Source of the DNA: Streptomyces sp. NBC_00442
Lineage (GTDB): Bacteria; Actinomycetota; Actinomycetes; Streptomycetales; Streptomycetaceae
Reading direction: 5' to 3'
Length of the DNA: 64,000 bases
Assembly (NCBI RefSeq): GCF_036014195.1
Contig: NZ_CP107918.1
Location: 6,262,001-6,326,000, forward strand
Shown here: one piece after another, positions 18,247 through 26,589 of the stretch
How the letters are laid out: every line of letters begins with the position of its first letter
Position numbering within the stretch: the stretch's first letter is position 1
Position numbers and translations under genes: made by a program
The notes under the pieces: generated by a model
Databases searched by the model: none
What the model was told of the DNA's origin: nothing
What the model saw: only the letters and a program-made list of their open reading frames with translations

Positions 18247-18780
18247 ATGACACAGGAGCAGGACGCCGGCGCGCCCCGCGTGACGCGGGACCAGGAGGCC
18301 GGCGCGGTGCCCGGCGCGTACCTCGTGCGTCCCATCGGCACCGTCCGCTCGCCCCGCAGCGTGCCGAGCCACGACCACTGGGGTGCGGTCGGCGCGCTCA
18401 TCGAACTGGACCCCGCCCAGCTGCGGCCCGACGCGGTCGCCGGCCTCGACCTCTTCTCCCACCTCGAAGTGGTCTTCCACTTCCACCTGGTGCCCGACTC
18501 CGCCACCGTGACGGGATCGTGCCACCCCCGGGGCCGGACGGACCTGCCGCGCCTGGGAATCCTCGCCCAGCGGCTCAAGGAGCGCCCCAACCGGCTCGGT
18601 GTGTCCCGCTGCGAACTGGCCGGCGTCGACGGCCTCACGCTCCACGTACGAGGCCTTGACGCGCTGGACGGCACCCCGGTGCTCGACGTCAAGCCCTACC
18701 AGCAGATCTTCCAGCCGGAGCCGGAAGCAGTGCGCGAGCCGACCTGGCTCCGGGCGGCCATGTCCGCCTACTACTTCTGA
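18247..18780 (+). CDS. TrmO/TsaA-family SAM-dependent methyltransferase-like protein, copy 1
   Basis: The 177-residue protein matches the TrmO (YaeB, VirR) fold family: IGTVRSP near the N-terminus, DLFSHLEVVFHFH, GILAQRLKERPNRLGVSRCEL and LDALDGTPVLDVKPY. The known TrmO methylates N6 of threonylcarbamoyl-adenosine in tRNA. Here the context is biosynthetic, and a second family member lies 6 kb away, so one or both may methylate or otherwise use SAM on the pathway intermediate. Key family motifs look intact. AGGAGGG ribosome site ten bases before ATG. An N-terminal extension of about 25 residues is Asp/Glu/Ala-rich. Confidence 0.88.
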   Translation: MTQEQDAGAPRVTRDQEAGAVPGAYLVRPIGTVRSPRSVPSHDHWGAVGALIELDPAQLRPDAVAGLDLFSHLEVVFHFHLVPDSATVTGSCHPRGRTDLPRLGILAQRLKERPNRLGVSRCELAGVDGLTLHVRGLDALDGTPVLDVKPYQQIFQPEPEAVREPTWLRAAMSAYYF

Positions 18781-18839
18781 CCGCTCCCGCCCTGCCCGGC
18801 CACGAGCCGCCCGCGGACGTCCACAGCAAGGAGACCCCC

Positions 18840-20330
18840 TTGTCCAGCATGCCCAGCCTGTCCAGCCCCGCCACCGACGGCAGCGCGGCCCCCGTCGACC
18901 TCGAACTGAACCTCGGCCGCCTCCTGGACCGCAACCCGCAGCTCCAGATCCCCCGCGACGAGTACAACATCAACGTCACCTCGAACGAGGGCGACCGGCT
19001 CGAAAGCGACGAACTCGCCGCGCAGTACGGCACGTTCCCCGGCGCCGGCCACCCCGCCCACCTGTACTTCCACCTCCCGCTGTGCAACTACATCTGCCAC
19101 TTCTGCAACTACGTCAAGCGCCTGGTGCCCCGGGGCAAGGAGGACCCGTCGCTGCGCCTGTGGTCCGACCTCCTCATCGAGGAGTCGCGCCGCTACCTGG
19201 ACCGCTTCGACTGGATACCCCGGGCCCGCATCGAGTCCTTCTACATCGGCGGCGGCACCGCGGCGCTGCTGCTCAACAGCCCCGAGTACATCGAGCCGCT
19301 GGTGCGCCACGTCCGCGAGAACTACGACCTGTCCGGGAGCGTCGAGTTCAACATCGAGGGCAATCCCGAGAACTTCCAGCGCCACCACCTGGAGACGGCG
19401 CAGGAACTGGGCTTCAACCGGTTCAGCCTCGGCGTCCAGTCGCTCCAGGACGAGGTCAACGACTTCACCAAGCGCCGGCACTCCGCGGCCCAGTCCATCG
19501 AGGCCATCGAGAACCTGCTGGCCACCGGAAGCCCCTTCAACGTCGACATGATGTTCGGCCTGCCCTACCAGACCCCGGAATCCGTACGCCACGACATGAC
19601 GGTCCTCACCGATCTCGGCGTCCCGACCATCACCATCTACCGGCTCCGCAACGCCGACCGCGAGGAGATGGGCATCGGCAACCGGGCCGTCTGGAACAAC
19701 CCCGCGGTCCGCGAACGCCTCATCAGCGAAGGCCGGTTCCCCGACCTGGACTCGACGTACGCGATGCGCCAGGAGGCCGTCGAAGTCCTGCTGGAGAAGG
19801 GCTACTACCCGAGCCCCTGCGGCTGGTGGAGCCGCCCCGGCACCTACGAGGGCGGGAACATCCCGCAGACCTCGAAGAACAAGTGGGAGCACTACAACAC
19901 CATGATCGCGTACGGTCCCGGCGCCTACGGCTGGCTGACCGGAGACCAGGAGGAGTTCCTCCAGACGCACAACATCACCGACATCGGCAAGTACGTCTCC
20001 TTCATGCAGAAGAACGAGGGCCTGCCCCTGAACTTCGGCCGCAGGCTGTCCGGGCACAAGGCCATCGGCACCGCGCTCGGCTTCAACTTCAAGGCCAACC
20101 AGCCCATCGTCCTCGACCGCTACCGCGACCGGTTCGGCGCCGACCTGATGGAGATGGAACCCTTCGCCTCCGCCTTCGCGGAACTCCTCGACCGCGGCCT
20201 GGTCGAGACGGTCGGCGACGGCACCGCCCTGAAGCCCACCCTGGACGGCGAGGCGCTGCACGAGGAGATCATCTTCCACTACTTCCACCAGCGCATCGGC
20301 CTGTCCGACGCCCCCGTCTGCCGGCGGTGA
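18840..20330 (+). CDS. HemN-like radical SAM enzyme
   Basis: The 496-residue protein has the radical SAM cluster motif C-x3-C-x2-C at Cys82, Cys86 and Cys89 (HLPLCNYICHFCNY), YIGGGTAALL, the HemN-type EFNIEGNPENF and FSLGVQSLQDEV segments, and a HemN C-terminal region. Known HemN-like enzymes act in haem synthesis or, in natural product pathways, transfer a methylene from SAM (methylation or cyclopropane formation). The biosynthetic context argues against a haem role. A TTG at 18840 has AAGGAG six bases upstream; an ATG nine bases further is the alternative. The stop overlaps the next gene by 4 bases. Confidence 0.92.
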   Translation: MSSMPSLSSPATDGSAAPVDLELNLGRLLDRNPQLQIPRDEYNINVTSNEGDRLESDELAAQYGTFPGAGHPAHLYFHLPLCNYICHFCNYVKRLVPRGKEDPSLRLWSDLLIEESRRYLDRFDWIPRARIESFYIGGGTAALLLNSPEYIEPLVRHVRENYDLSGSVEFNIEGNPENFQRHHLETAQELGFNRFSLGVQSLQDEVNDFTKRRHSAAQSIEAIENLLATGSPFNVDMMFGLPYQTPESVRHDMTVLTDLGVPTITIYRLRNADREEMGIGNRAVWNNPAVRERLISEGRFPDLDSTYAMRQEAVEVLLEKGYYPSPCGWWSRPGTYEGGNIPQTSKNKWEHYNTMIAYGPGAYGWLTGDQEEFLQTHNITDIGKYVSFMQKNEGLPLNFGRRLSGHKAIGTALGFNFKANQPIVLDRYRDRFGADLMEMEPFASAFAELLDRGLVETVGDGTALKPTLDGEALHEEIIFHYFHQRIGLSDAPVCRR

Positions 20331-21394
20331 CCGTGCACTACGCGACCACGGCGGCCCCGGCCGCCCCCGCCACCGCCGCGCAGCGGGCCGAGGCGGCGTT
20401 CGCGCGGCTGCACGGCGCCGATGCCGCGCTGCTGCTCCCCAGCGCCGTGACGGCCACCACGGCCGTGCTGCTGGCCCTCAGCAATCCGGGCGGCCACATC
20501 ATCGTCTCCGACCAGACCTGCGACCCGCTGCGCGCGGCCCTGGACGCCGAACTCACCGGATCCAGACGCACGGTCACCTTCGTCGACTGCACCGAGGTCG
20601 ACGCGGTCGTCGCGGCCGTGCGGCCCGCCACCCAGGTGGTGTACACCCCGTCCCTGAGCGATCCGCTGATGCGCCTCGCCCCGCTGGGCGACCTCGCCAC
20701 CTACGCGCAGATGAACGATCTGCTGCTCGTCGTGGACAACACCGCGTTGTCGCCCGCCGAGGTGCGGCCCCTGGAGACGGGCGCCGTCGTCGTCATCGAG
20801 GACTCCTCGCCCTGCCTCGACGAGTGGGGCGACGTCAGCGCGGCGTTCGTGACGGGAGCGGGCCGCCACCTGGCTCCCGTGCGGGAACAGGCCGCGCGTT
20901 TCGGGGGCCAGGTGGACCCCTGGGCGGCCCACCTCCTGGAACGGTCCCTGTCCACCCTCGGACTGCGCCTCGCGGCCCGCCGGCACAACGCGGAGCGGGT
21001 CGCCGACGCGCTGCGCGGACACCGAGCCGTACACGCCGTGCACCGGCCCTCGTTCGACGACGCGCCCTGGGCGCTGGAGACCCACGACGGCTTCGGCGGC
21101 CTGCTCGCCTTCGAGGTGGCGCCCGAGGTCCACGACCTCGGGGCCGTGCTGGACGCGTGCGCCGGGGACGCCGGGGACGGTGGGGCCACGGCCAGCACAC
21201 TGCGTCTTCCCGCACTCACCACGCACGCCCACCTGAGCGAGCGTGTACGCCAAGAGGGCGGAATATCACGGCAGTTGGTGCGTGCGTCGATCGGTACGCA
21301 GGACCCCGCGCCGCTGATCCGCGGACTGCGCAGGGCCCTCGACGCGGCCGCCGAGCCCCGTCCCCGTCCCCGGACCGGAGGAGAGCGATGCTGA
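20327..21394 (+). CDS. Cystathionine gamma-synthase-like protein without the PLP lysine
   Basis: A 355-residue protein that follows the Cys/Met-metabolism PLP family along its length: LHGADAALLLPSAVTATTAV, LLLVVDNTALSP (Asp137 is where the PLP-nitrogen Asp lies), NAERVADALRGHRAVHAV, GFGGLLAFEV and LVRASIGTQDP. The segment VVVIEDSSPCLDEWGDV aligns with the family's V-H-S-A-T-K-Y segment and places Pro162 at the Schiff-base Lys. The whole protein contains no Lys. The PLP-stacking Tyr region is SDQTCDPLR and the phosphate-binding Arg of Y-x-R is Thr. It cannot form an internal aldimine by known chemistry, so it is a pseudoenzyme or binds something else. GTGA overlap upstream. Confidence 0.85.
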   Translation: MTVHYATTAAPAAPATAAQRAEAAFARLHGADAALLLPSAVTATTAVLLALSNPGGHIIVSDQTCDPLRAALDAELTGSRRTVTFVDCTEVDAVVAAVRPATQVVYTPSLSDPLMRLAPLGDLATYAQMNDLLLVVDNTALSPAEVRPLETGAVVVIEDSSPCLDEWGDVSAAFVTGAGRHLAPVREQAARFGGQVDPWAAHLLERSLSTLGLRLAARRHNAERVADALRGHRAVHAVHRPSFDDAPWALETHDGFGGLLAFEVAPEVHDLGAVLDACAGDAGDGGATASTLRLPALTTHAHLSERVRQEGGISRQLVRASIGTQDPAPLIRGLRRALDAAAEPRPRPRTGGERC

Positions 21395-22572
21395 ACGGGG
21401 TCGATTTGATGGCCCGTCAGGCCCTGGCCGAGCAGATCCGGGAGGATTCCTGGGAGGCACAGCTGAGCATCGGCGTGCACGCCCGTCCCGGGCCCGGCGG
21501 AGAGTGCCGGGTGGACACCGAGCCCATGCGCCTGGGGTCGAGCCGCGTCGCGCGGTCCTTCACCCTCCACCAGAGCCGCGGGGCCGGCCCCGGATCCTCC
21601 TCCGGGCCCGCGCCCACCAGCGCCGCGCCCGCGGCTTCCGGAGCGGCGGGCTGCCTCGACCCGGTCGGGTCGGTCCTGGTCGGCCTCGGCGCCTGCGTCG
21701 CCGACGGCGTCGTGACCCGGCTGACCGGGGAGGGCTGCCGCCTCACCGCCCTGGAGGTCGTGCCCGTGGCGGAGGTGGGCGGCGGTTCGGCGCACCTTTC
21801 CTACGTGGTGCGCGTCGAGGGCGAGGTCTCCGCGGAGCAGGCCCGCCGCGCGGTCCGCGCGGCACGTGAGCGGGGCAGCGGCCACCGCACCCTGGAGGAC
21901 CCCAACGAGATCCGCGTCGTGGTCCAGACCGAACAGGACGTGCACCTCACCGCCCGTCCCGCCGAGGCCGCCGCGCAGCTCTCCGCCCCGGCCCGGCGCC
22001 GCACCGCGCGGGTGGCCTGGGAGGTGGGCGCCCATGTGATCGCCGAGGCGGACGGCGTGCGTGCCGAGTCCGACCAGCCCAAGCAGCTGTTCGGCGCCGA
22101 CATCGCGCCGAGCGCCCAGGAGTACTTCCTGTCCGCGCTCGCGGCCGAGGCGCTGCTGTTCGCGGCCGACGCCGACGCCGGGTCCGGGACCGGGTCCGTA
22201 TACGACGCCGGGTCCGCTTCCGACGCCGAGGGCCCCGGCCCCCAGAACGCCGTACACGCCTCGGGCCGCATCGACCTGCGCGGTCCGTACTCCACCCAGG
22301 ACGCTCCGGCCGGCCTGCGCAACGTCCTCGTTCAGCTGCTTCCCGCCGACCCGTCGGCCAAGGACGGCGGCGGCGGCCCGGCCGACGCCATGCGCGGCTG
22401 GCTCGCGGAGGGGGACGCCCTCCGCCTGATCAGGGACGCGCACCCGATACGGGTCGAGGTGGTCCTGAACGGAACACCGATCGCTTCCGGCCCCGACGGG
22501 GTCGCCACCGACACCGGTACCGACATCGACACCGGTACGCACGACACGAAGGAGCAGCACAGTGCCCCGTGA
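21388..22572 (+). CDS. Tandem OsmC-like domain protein
   Basis: The 394-residue protein seems to hold two OsmC/Ohr-like units. The first (about 20-190) has DPVGSVLVGLGACVADGVVT, matching the helix with one reactive Cys in the family. The second (about 205-380) has GADIAPSAQEYFLSALAAEA, where the matching Cys is Glu. OsmC proteins reduce hydroperoxides with two Cys; a single remaining Cys suggests a changed role such as thiol binding or a non-redox function. It overlaps the PLP-like gene by 7 bases and the methyltransferase by 11, so the three are tightly coupled. The C-terminus has an Asp/Thr/Gly-rich tail. Confidence 0.65.
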   Translation: MLNGVDLMARQALAEQIREDSWEAQLSIGVHARPGPGGECRVDTEPMRLGSSRVARSFTLHQSRGAGPGSSSGPAPTSAAPAASGAAGCLDPVGSVLVGLGACVADGVVTRLTGEGCRLTALEVVPVAEVGGGSAHLSYVVRVEGEVSAEQARRAVRAARERGSGHRTLEDPNEIRVVVQTEQDVHLTARPAEAAAQLSAPARRRTARVAWEVGAHVIAEADGVRAESDQPKQLFGADIAPSAQEYFLSALAAEALLFAADADAGSGTGSVYDAGSASDAEGPGPQNAVHASGRIDLRGPYSTQDAPAGLRNVLVQLLPADPSAKDGGGGPADAMRGWLAEGDALRLIRDAHPIRVEVVLNGTPIASGPDGVATDTGTDIDTGTHDTKEQHSAP

Positions 22573-23311
22573 ATGGGACGCCAAAACGTACGACTCGCTT
22601 CCCCTGCCGCACCAGCAGTGGGGCAAGCGCACCCTGGGCCGTCTCAACCTGCGGGGGACCGAGACCGTCCTGGACGCCGGGTGCGGGACGGGCCGCGACA
22701 CCGCGTCCCTGCTCGACCTGGTGCCCGGGGGCCGGGTGATCGGCGTGGACGGGTCGAGCCGGATGCTGGACCAGCTGCGCGCCAAGCTCGCGGACCGTCT
22801 CGACCGCCTCGACGTCATCGAGGCCGACCTCACCAAACCGCTTGACCTCGGCACCCAGGTCGACGCCGTCTCCAGCGTGGCCACGTTCCACTGGATCACC
22901 GACCACGCCGCGCTCTTCGCCAACCTGGCCCAATCCCTGCGCACCGGCGGCCAGTTCGTTGCGGAGTGCGGCGGCGAAGGCAACGTCGCGCGGATCAACG
23001 CCGCCGTCGAGGAGGTGCTCGGAGCCACCGGTGAGCGCGAGAAGGTCTGGTACTTCGCCGGGGTGGACGAGACGACCGAGCGGCTGGAGGCGGCCGGCTT
23101 CACCGACATCGAGGTCAACCTGCTGCCCGACCCCGCCCGCCTGGAGCCGGGCGAGCAGCTGTGGAGCTACCTCGCGACGGTGGTGCTCGGTTCGCACCTG
23201 GACCGGCTGCCCGAGTCCGACCACGAGGACTTCGTCCGCTCGGTCGCCGCCCGGCTCCCGGAGCCGGTCGTGGACTACGTCCGCCTGAACATCACCGCAC
23301 GCCGGGCCTGA
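22562..23311 (+). CDS. Class I SAM-dependent methyltransferase
   Basis: The 249-residue protein has the Rossmann-type motif I VLDAGCGTGRD (about 37-46), the acidic end of beta-2 (IGVDGSSRML) and a later VSSVATFHWITDH, which resembles the trans-aconitate/small-acid methyltransferase group. It would methylate a carboxylate, amine or carbon on the pathway intermediate. GTG start inside the end of the OsmC-like gene. In CC-1065 biosynthesis a HemN-like enzyme works with such a methyltransferase to close a cyclopropane, so a partnership with the 18840 enzyme is worth considering; that link is inference. Confidence 0.9.
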   Translation: MPREWDAKTYDSLPLPHQQWGKRTLGRLNLRGTETVLDAGCGTGRDTASLLDLVPGGRVIGVDGSSRMLDQLRAKLADRLDRLDVIEADLTKPLDLGTQVDAVSSVATFHWITDHAALFANLAQSLRTGGQFVAECGGEGNVARINAAVEEVLGATGEREKVWYFAGVDETTERLEAAGFTDIEVNLLPDPARLEPGEQLWSYLATVVLGSHLDRLPESDHEDFVRSVAARLPEPVVDYVRLNITARRA

Positions 23312-23381
23312 GCCGCGCGCGGGGCGGCCCGTGCGCGGACGATCCCGCGCCCGGGGCGCCCCGAACCCGTACCCTGCCCGC

Positions 23382-23420
23382 ACCTCCACTCCCCACCTCC
23401 ACTCCCCACCTCCACTCCCC
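23382..23420. repeat. Three exact copies of a 13-bp unit (ACCTCCACTCCCC)
   Basis: Three head-to-tail copies lie in the 160-base gap between the methyltransferase and ATP-grasp genes. No coding or hairpin role is evident. It may be a slippage-generated tract; its pyrimidine-only bias on this strand apart from A is notable. Confidence 0.8.
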
Positions 23421-23471
23421 ACCCCCTTCCTGTTCGCCCCCTCCCCGTGACCTGCGACCGGAGGCCGCCCC

Positions 23472-24803
23472 ATGGGCCCTGCCCGCCCGCGCCGAGCGCC
23501 GTCCCCACCCCCCGAACTGCCCCTGCTCCTCCTGGTGCACGACCAGGGTTCCGCCGCGCCCATGCGGGTCCTCGCGGCGGCCCGCGGCCTGTGCCGGGTC
23601 GTGCTGCTCTGCGAGCAGGGGGACCCGGAGCTGGCCGCCGGGCTGCGCAGTGTGGCGGGGCACGCCGACATCGTGGACCTCACCGGCCTCGACGACGAGA
23701 GCGTGTGCCGCCTGGCCGCCGGCCTCTCACCGGCCGGCGTGGTCACCTTCAGCGAACGGCGCCTGCGCCTCACCGCGTTGGTGGCCGCCGCGTGCCGGCT
23801 GCCCTTCCACCGCCCCGAGACCGTGGACGCCCTCACCGACAAGTTCGAGCAGCGGCGGATCCTTCGGAACGGCGGGGTGCAGGACACCCGCTGCGCCCTG
23901 GTGCGCGACCCGGCCGGCCTCGCCGGCGCGCTCGCCCTCGTGGGACTGCCGGCCGTGCTCAAGCCGAGGTTCGGAGCGGGCAGCGTCGACACCTGCCTGG
24001 TCCGGTCGGAGCGGGAGTGCGGGTCCCGGCTCGCCGAGTTCACCGAGGGCGGCGACCCCGCAGGGCAGCGGGACTTCGTCCTGGAGGAGTACCTGCACGG
24101 GGATCCCGACGGGGCCGGCCACGGGGTCGGCGACTACGTATCCGTGGAGTCCGTGGTGGTCGACGGTGAACCGCGGACCGTCGCGGTCACGGGCAAACCC
24201 CCGCTCGTTCCTCCCTTCCGGGAGACCGGGCACATCCTGCCCGCACCGCTGGCGCCCCCGCTCGCGGCGGACGTCATCGGCCTCGAACAGCGGGCGATCC
24301 GCGCGCTCGGGGTGTGGCACGGCGTGACCCACACCGAGGTCAAACTGACTCCCGACGGGCCGAGGATCATCGAGGTCAACGGACGCCTGGGCGGCCACGT
24401 CGCCGAGATCGTGCAACGCGCCCTCGGATACGACCTGGTGGCGGCGGCCCTGCGCGGGGCGCTGGGCCTGCCGGTCGCCGAGCCCCGGCCGGCGCCCTGC
24501 GAGCCGGCGTCCCAGCGGCACGGCCGGGTCGCGTTCCAGTACATGCTGGTCCCGCCGGCCGACGCACGCGGGGCGGTCCGCCCGGCGGAACTCGTCGAGG
24601 AGCTGGCCGGGCTTCCCGGCGTGGACCTGGTCGACGTGCCCGGGACCGACGGGCGGCCCGCCCATTGGCGCGCGGGCACGGCCGGCGCCCTCGGCATCGT
24701 CTACGGGTCCGCCGACGACCACACCGCGCTGCGGGCCCTGCTGGATCAACTCCAGGTCAAAATGGCCGCGTTCTGGCTGAAACCCTCCGTAGAACCCGTC
24801 TGA
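23472..24803 (+). CDS. ATP-grasp ligase (carboxylate-amine ligase type)
   Basis: The 443-residue protein has the ATP-grasp core: AVLKPRFGAGSVDTCLV for nucleotide binding, DFVLEEYLHGD, DYVSVESVVVDGEPR, and the metal-binding THTEVKLTPDGPRIIEVNGR. Members join an acyl-phosphate to an amine, making dipeptides or amides. An N-terminal Rossmann-like region (LLLLVHDQGSAAPMRVLAAA) is typical of the L-amino-acid ligase/carboxylase group. With only one adenylation domain in the cluster, this ligase is the best candidate to attach a second residue. ATG at 23472 preceded by GGAGG at a good distance. Confidence 0.9.
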   Translation: MGPARPRRAPSPPPELPLLLLVHDQGSAAPMRVLAAARGLCRVVLLCEQGDPELAAGLRSVAGHADIVDLTGLDDESVCRLAAGLSPAGVVTFSERRLRLTALVAAACRLPFHRPETVDALTDKFEQRRILRNGGVQDTRCALVRDPAGLAGALALVGLPAVLKPRFGAGSVDTCLVRSERECGSRLAEFTEGGDPAGQRDFVLEEYLHGDPDGAGHGVGDYVSVESVVVDGEPRTVAVTGKPPLVPPFRETGHILPAPLAPPLAADVIGLEQRAIRALGVWHGVTHTEVKLTPDGPRIIEVNGRLGGHVAEIVQRALGYDLVAAALRGALGLPVAEPRPAPCEPASQRHGRVAFQYMLVPPADARGAVRPAELVEELAGLPGVDLVDVPGTDGRPAHWRAGTAGALGIVYGSADDHTALRALLDQLQVKMAAFWLKPSVEPV

Positions 24804-24877
24804 CACCCCCGCCGCGCACCCCCGTACGCGGCGTACGGTGGACCATGATCGCTCCCTCCTTGTGAAAGGCGCAGCAC

Positions 24878-25360
24878 ATGTCAGAGAGCAGCACCCGGGT
24901 CGAGGTCGTCTCCGATCCGGTCGGCCGGGTGGTCGGCGGCCGGGCCGAGGTCCGCGACGACGAATGGGGAGAGGTGTCCGCCGTGATCCGCCTCGACGAG
25001 GCGCGGTTCGGACCGGAGGCCCTCGCCGGCCTCGACTCCTTCTCGCACGTGGAGATCGTCTACCACTTCGACCGGGTCCCGGTCGCGAAGGTGGAGACCG
25101 GTGCCCGGCACCCGCGCGGCAACACCGACTGGCCCCTGGTCGGCATCTTCGCCCAGCGCGGCAAGAACCGGCCCAACCGGCTCGGTGTCTCCCGCTGCCG
25201 CCTTGTGCGCGTCGACGGACTCGACGTCCACGTCCAGGGCCTGGACGCGGTCGACGGCACGCCGGTGCTCGACATCAAGCCCTACATGGCGGAGTTCGGC
25301 CCCCGCGAGGCCACCACGCAGCCGGACTGGGCCACCGAGATCATGCGCGAGTACTACTGA
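24878..25360 (+). CDS. TrmO/TsaA-family SAM-dependent methyltransferase-like protein, copy 2
   Basis: The 160-residue protein shares the order of motifs with the protein at 18247: DSFSHVEIVYHFDRV, HPRGNTDWPLVGIFAQRGK, NRPNRLGVSRCRLVRVDGLD and LDAVDGTPVLDIKPY. It lacks the N-terminal extension of copy 1. Two divergent paralogues in one cluster are unusual, because tRNA-modifying TrmO needs one copy. They may act on two steps, form a heterodimer, or one may be the cellular tRNA enzyme. It is the last biosynthetic-looking gene before the LuxR regulator, 74 bases after the ATP-grasp gene. Confidence 0.88.
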   Translation: MSESSTRVEVVSDPVGRVVGGRAEVRDDEWGEVSAVIRLDEARFGPEALAGLDSFSHVEIVYHFDRVPVAKVETGARHPRGNTDWPLVGIFAQRGKNRPNRLGVSRCRLVRVDGLDVHVQGLDAVDGTPVLDIKPYMAEFGPREATTQPDWATEIMREYY

Positions 25361-25531
25361 CACCGCCCCCCCCGACCGGCACGCGGCTCGGGCCTTCGTC
25401 CGCAACGGCGCAGGCCCGAGCCCCGGGGCCTTCACAGGATTCTCGCTCGCGCTGCCGAACGACCCCTGCGTAGGATTGCGGGCATCCCGCTGGAGGGCGA
25501 CCCCCACACGGCCGGGACGAGGGGGATCCGC

Positions 25532-26530
25532 ATGCGTGCCAACGTTGACCGAAGCCGGCTGGACCGTACGGTGTACGGACTGATCTACCGGAACCCCGGA
25601 TGGGGCACCGCCGAGGTCTCCACCGGTGCGGACTGCTCGCCCGCCGAAGTGGAAGAGGCCTGCGACCGGCTGCTCGCCACCGGCCTCCTGAGCCCCGCCC
25701 CCACGGCCCGGTGCGGTTTCGCGACGGTGGAGCCGGAAGCGGCACTCAGCCGCCTGTTCGCCTCCGAGGAACGGCAGGCCGCCGCTCACGCCGAGCGGCT
25801 GACGCGGATCAGGTCCGACATCGCCGCCCTCACCGTCAACTTCGCGGACCTGCGCAACGAACGACGCGCCCCGGTCGAGGTCGAGACCCTGGCCACACCC
25901 GCCCTGGTCAACTCCTTCCTCGAAGACGCGGGCAGCATGGTGCGCAGCCGCATGCGGTCGATGCACCCGGGCGGCCCCCCGCCCGAGGACGTCATCGACG
26001 AGATGCTCCTGCGGGACAAGGAGATGGCGGGCCGGAACATAGAGGTCGAGGTCCTCTATCAGCGACGTGCCGCCGAAGTCCCTTATGTGGCCGCCTACTT
26101 GATGGACGCGGCCCGCCGGGGCAGGGAGGCCCGCACGGCGGAGTTCCTGCCCATCCGCATGATCCTCTTCGACGACGACCTCGCGGTCCTGCCCATCAAC
26201 CCGGCCGACAGCAGCGAAGGCGCGCTCGCCGTCCACGGCCGCGCCCTCATGAGTTCGCTGCACGCCTTCTACGACCACTGCTGGCACAACGCCACCCTTC
26301 CGCGCCGGCCCCAGGAGGGCCGGGCCAGCCGGCCGGTCCTCGACAGTCAGGAGCTGATCGTGGTCCGTCTGCTGGCCGACGGCGTCAAGGACGAGGTGAT
26401 CGCCCGCCACCTGGGCGTCTCCTCCCGCACCCTGAGCCGTCTCATCTCCGGTCTGCTGGAGCGCCTCGGCGTCCAGACCCGCTTCCAGGCGGCGCTGCGC
26501 ATCGCGGAACTCGACCTCCTGGCGCAGTGA
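25532..26530 (+). CDS. LuxR-type regulator with TrmB-like N-terminal winged helix
   Basis: The 332-residue protein starts with a TrmB/winged-helix-like region (LDRTVYGLIYRNPGWGTAEV...). A middle region looks like the sensor part of Streptomyces orphan LuxR regulators (IEVEVLYQRRAAEVPYVAAYL, then AEFLPIRMILFDDDLAVLPI). It ends in a LuxR HTH (LDSQELIVVRLLADGVKDEV, then LGVSSRTLSRLISGLLERLG). No receiver domain is present, so it likely answers to a ligand. It sits 171 bases after the second TrmO-like gene in the same direction and marks the right edge of the cluster. It is a candidate activator binding the divergent promoter at 14791-15056. Confidence 0.85.
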   Translation: MRANVDRSRLDRTVYGLIYRNPGWGTAEVSTGADCSPAEVEEACDRLLATGLLSPAPTARCGFATVEPEAALSRLFASEERQAAAHAERLTRIRSDIAALTVNFADLRNERRAPVEVETLATPALVNSFLEDAGSMVRSRMRSMHPGGPPPEDVIDEMLLRDKEMAGRNIEVEVLYQRRAAEVPYVAAYLMDAARRGREARTAEFLPIRMILFDDDLAVLPINPADSSEGALAVHGRALMSSLHAFYDHCWHNATLPRRPQEGRASRPVLDSQELIVVRLLADGVKDEVIARHLGVSSRTLSRLISGLLERLGVQTRFQAALRIAELDLLAQ

Positions 26531-26589
26531 CCCGGACCGCGGGGGAGGGCGTACGCGGCGGCCGCCGGCCGGGGCCGCCGCTGGTGCCC

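Noticed and set aside
15767..18253. 828-residue open frame on the minus strand
   Set aside because: Antisense shadow of the MFS and PCP-TE genes; Gly/Glu/Arg/Gln-rich with no motifs, while the + strand shows complete catalytic motifs.
18840..20330. Housekeeping coproporphyrinogen dehydrogenase or HemW
   Set aside because: No haem genes are near and the gene overlaps a pathway gene by 4 bases; a network comparison could still reverse this.
20701..23118. 805-residue minus-strand frame
   Set aside because: Shadow of the PLP-like, OsmC-like and methyltransferase genes; no ribosome site and no domain features.
15057..26530. TTA (bldA-dependent) codons as developmental control of the cluster
   Set aside because: None was noticed in frame in the parts of these genes that I read; not checked exhaustively.
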